Shown: piece by piece, positions 62,035 through 64,000 of the stretch
Position numbering within the stretch: the stretch's first letter is position 1
How the letters are laid out: every line of letters starts with the position of its first letter
Assembly (NCBI RefSeq): GCF_001646785.1
Contig: NZ_LRRH01000031.1
Span: forward strand, 1-64,000
DNA length: 64,000 bases
Direction of reading: 5' to 3'
Source of the DNA: Rhodococcus phenolicus
GTDB lineage: Bacteria; Actinomycetota; Actinomycetes; Mycobacteriales; Mycobacteriaceae
Translations under genes and position numbers: made by a program
Notes under the pieces: generated by a model
Databases searched by the model: none
What the model saw: the letters and a program-made list of their open reading frames with translations, nothing else
What the model was told of the DNA's origin: nothing

Positions 62035-62889
62035 GTGCGCACCACCAGTAACCCGGTGTTCCGCAACCTGCCCAAGCAAGAGGGCGGCGGATACGCCACG
62101 TTCGGCTCTGCGACGGCGGGCGCCGCGCAGGTCACCCAGCAATTCGGTCAGCCGCAGTACCAGCAGCAGGACCCGTGGGCCCGGCCCGCGACCACGCGGG
62201 CGATGACCATCGACGATGTCGTCACCAAGACCGGCATCACCCTCGCCGTGCTCACGGTCTCGGCGCTGGTCTCGTACTTCCTCGTCAACTCCAACGTGAA
62301 CCTGGCTGCGCCGTTCGTCATCGGCGGTGGCCTGATCGGCCTGGTACTGGTCCTCGTCGCGACCTTCGGCCGCAAGATGGACAACCCGGCGATCGTCCTC
62401 GCCTACGCCGTCGCCGAGGGCTTCTTCCTCGGTGCGCTGTCGTTCATGTTCACCGACATCACGTTCGGTGGCGCCGGCGGAGCGACGCTCATCGCCCAGG
62501 CGGTGCTCGGCACGTTCGGTGTGTTCTTCGGCATGCTCGTCGTATACCGGACCGGCGCGATCCGTGTCACCCCGCGCCTGACCCGCATGATCGTCGGCGC
62601 CCTCATCGGCGTGCTGGTCCTGGCCCTGGGCAACCTGGTCGCCGGGTTCTTCATCGACGGCGGTCTGGGCCTGCGTGACGGCGGCACCGTCGCGATCATC
62701 TTCAGCCTCGTGTGCATCGGCATCGCCGCGTTCAGCTTCCTGCTGGACTTCGACGCCGCCGACCAGCTGATCCGCGCGCAGGCGCCGGAGAAGGCCGCAT
62801 GGGGCGTCGCGTTCGGTCTGACCGTCACCCTGGTGTGGCTGTACGTCGAGATCCTGCGGCTGCTGAGCTACTTCCAGAGCGGTGACTAG
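62035..62889 (+). CDS. Bax inhibitor-1/YccA family membrane protein
   Basis: A 284-residue protein with a polar N-terminal stretch (RTTSNPVFRNLPKQEGGG) and seven predicted membrane helices. VRTTSNPVF is a typical start of the actinobacterial members. The family includes Ca2+ leak channels and proteins affecting membrane-protein turnover; the role in this group is not established. GTG 62035 is chosen because AGAAGGG ends 9 nt upstream; ATG 62026 would sit on top of that site. Confidence 0.82.
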   Translation: MRTTSNPVFRNLPKQEGGGYATFGSATAGAAQVTQQFGQPQYQQQDPWARPATTRAMTIDDVVTKTGITLAVLTVSALVSYFLVNSNVNLAAPFVIGGGLIGLVLVLVATFGRKMDNPAIVLAYAVAEGFFLGALSFMFTDITFGGAGGATLIAQAVLGTFGVFFGMLVVYRTGAIRVTPRLTRMIVGALIGVLVLALGNLVAGFFIDGGLGLRDGGTVAIIFSLVCIGIAAFSFLLDFDAADQLIRAQAPEKAAWGVAFGLTVTLVWLYVEILRLLSYFQSGD

Positions 62890-62906
62890 TCACTGCCCCG
62901 AACCTT

Positions 62907-62950
62907 CTGCCCGTTCGCGTAGTTTCGCTACCGAAAACGCGCACGGGCAG
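62907..62950. terminator. stem-loop between BI-1 and cbs
   Basis: CTGCCCGT (62907-62914) pairs with ACGGGCAG (62943-62950), and inside it CGCGT (62916-62920) pairs with ACGCG (62937-62941), giving a 13-bp stem with one mismatch. No U-run follows. It is probably the terminator of the upstream gene, though a leader structure for cbs cannot be excluded. Confidence 0.55.
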
Positions 62951-63030
62951 CAGTGTTTCTGTCGTGTTTCTGCCGGGCCGGCGAGGTGGGCGCCAGGCCG
63001 GGCCACATCGTGAAATGAGAGCATAAACCC

Positions 63031-64000
63031 ATGCGCATCGCGGATACCGTCGTCGACCTCATCGGGAACACCCCCCTCGTCAAGCTCAACTCGGTCGTGA
63101 AGCCGGGTTCGGCACTCGTTGCGGCGAAAGTCGAATACCTCAATCCCGGCGGCAGCTCGAAGGACCGCATCGCGGTCAAGATGATCGACGCCGCCGAGGC
63201 GTCCGGCGAGCTGAAGCCCGGCGGCACCATCGTCGAGCCGACCTCCGGAAACACCGGCGTGGGCCTGGCCCTGGTCGCGCAGCAACGCGGATACAAGTGC
63301 GTGTTCGTGTGCCCCGACAAGGTGAGCGAGGACAAGCGCAACACCCTCCGGGCGTACGGCGCCGAGGTCGTGGTGTGCCCGACTGCGGTTCCGCCGGAGC
63401 ACCCGGACAGCTACTACACCGTCTCCGACCGGCTCGCGCGTGAGCTGCCCGGCGGCTGGAAGCCCAACCAGTACTCCAACCCGGGCGGCCCCGAGAGCCA
63501 CTACGAGACCACCGGCCCGGAGATCTGGCGCGACACCGAAGGCAAGGTCACCCACTTCGTCGCCGGCGTCGGCACCGGCGGCACCATCACCGGCACCGGC
63601 CGGTACCTCAAGGAGGTCTCCGGCGGGAAGGTCAAGGTCATCGGCGCCGACCCCGAGGGCTCGGTGTACTCGGGCGGCACCGGCCGCCCCTACCTCGTCG
63701 AAGGTGTGGGCGAGGACTTCTGGCCCAGCGCGTACGACCCGTCGATCCCGGACGAGATCATCGCCGTGTCCGACGCCGACTCGTTCGAGATGACCCGCCG
63801 CCTCGCCCGCGAGGAAGGCCTGCTCGTCGGCGGTTCCTGCGGTATGGCGGTCGTCGCCGCGCTGCAGGTGGCCGAGCGTGAAGGCCCCGACGCGGTGGTC
63901 GTGGTACTGCTCCCGGACGGTGGCCGCGGTTACCTGTCGAAGATCTTCAACGACAAGTGGATGGCGTCCTACGGCTTCCTGCGGTCGCCGCTCGACGGCA
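63031..64000 (+). CDS. cbs: cystathionine beta-synthase (partial)
   Basis: The first 323 residues of a PLP-dependent enzyme joining serine and homocysteine to cystathionine. The PLP-binding Lys is in NPGGSSKDR, followed by EPTSGNTGVGLALVA and AGVGTGGTITGTGRYL, all diagnostic. CBS, not cysteine synthase, is supported by YLVEGVGEDFWP and the long continuing frame. The C-terminal regulatory CBS domains would lie beyond the window. ATG 63031 lacks a strong ribosome-binding site (GAGAGC upstream). Confidence 0.9.
   Translation, partial: MRIADTVVDLIGNTPLVKLNSVVKPGSALVAAKVEYLNPGGSSKDRIAVKMIDAAEASGELKPGGTIVEPTSGNTGVGLALVAQQRGYKCVFVCPDKVSEDKRNTLRAYGAEVVVCPTAVPPEHPDSYYTVSDRLARELPGGWKPNQYSNPGGPESHYETTGPEIWRDTEGKVTHFVAGVGTGGTITGTGRYLKEVSGGKVKVIGADPEGSVYSGGTGRPYLVEGVGEDFWPSAYDPSIPDEIIAVSDADSFEMTRRLAREEGLLVGGSCGMAVVAALQVAEREGPDAVVVVLLPDGGRGYLSKIFNDKWMASYGFLRSPLDG

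Overview
The window looks like a chromosomal segment of a high-GC mycolate actinomycete, most likely Rhodococcus or a close relative. The reasons are the gene order lytic transglycosylase - eno - FtsB-like - DUF501 - ppx - tRNA-Leu, which matches the Mycobacterium tuberculosis Rv1022-Rv1026 region as I remember it; the pairing of a MoeY-like ThiF/nitroreductase protein with a GAF-GGDEF-EAL protein, as in Rv1355c/Rv1354c; a PknK-type kinase; an IdeR-type iron box; and heavy use of GTG and TTG starts. This is recognition from memory, not a database search. || LAYOUT. (1) 1-31.7 kb is a large exopolysaccharide locus. It begins with a truncated flippase next to a possible insertion-sequence end. 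It encodes GDP-mannose-derived sugar enzymes (Gmd, GDP-fucose synthase, AlgD-like GDP-mannose 6-dehydrogenase), eight glycosyltransferases of families 2, 4 and DUF6492 type, two Wzy/ligase-like membrane proteins, an intact flippase, three Wzz-type co-polymerases (two carrying kinase-like domains without a P-loop), a GH16 lipoprotein, a CE4 deacetylase, SGNH and acetyltransferase tailoring proteins, and at 26-31.7 kb a higher-GC sub-cluster for a modified sugar (cytidylyltransferase, two NovU-like C-methyltransferases, two epimerases, PIG-L deacetylase). (2) 32-39.6 kb holds two GyrI-like proteins, an acyltransferase-like protein coupled to the MoeY-like fusion, the GAF-GGDEF-EAL protein, and the polyprenyl-phosphate glycosylphosphotransferase that probably starts repeat-unit synthesis. 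A palindrome-rich leader lies before the last gene and a strong bidirectional terminator after it. (3) 39.6-43 kb is an iron-regulated efeUOB operon. (4) 43-47.7 kb is the conserved eno block and a tRNA-Leu(TAA). (5) 47.7-52.2 kb is an unfamiliar locus: a small protein and an FHA membrane protein that share a QH.G..NNV...Q motif, a PGAP1-like lipase, a second FHA membrane protein with a degraded FHA domain and no motif, and two short peptides. (6) 52.4-64 kb is housekeeping and envelope genes: SulP transporter, DUF4389, CsbD, CorA, PknK-like kinase, a lipoprotein, a methyltransferase, a Bax-inhibitor-like protein and the start of cystathionine beta-synthase. || HOW IT FITS TOGETHER. Regions 1 and 2 describe a Wzx/Wzy-type pathway: priming by the glycosylphosphotransferase at 38-39.5 kb, assembly from fucose- and uronate-containing precursors, flipping, polymerisation, length control, then trimming and deacylation. 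The c-di-GMP enzyme immediately upstream of the priming enzyme suggests a regulatory link. Region 5 is the best candidate for an undescribed system. Its parts (a candidate amyloid-like pairing motif on adjacent genes, a membrane FHA protein and a lipase) resemble those of known amyloid-signalling cell-death modules, but no NLR is present and the idea is inference.
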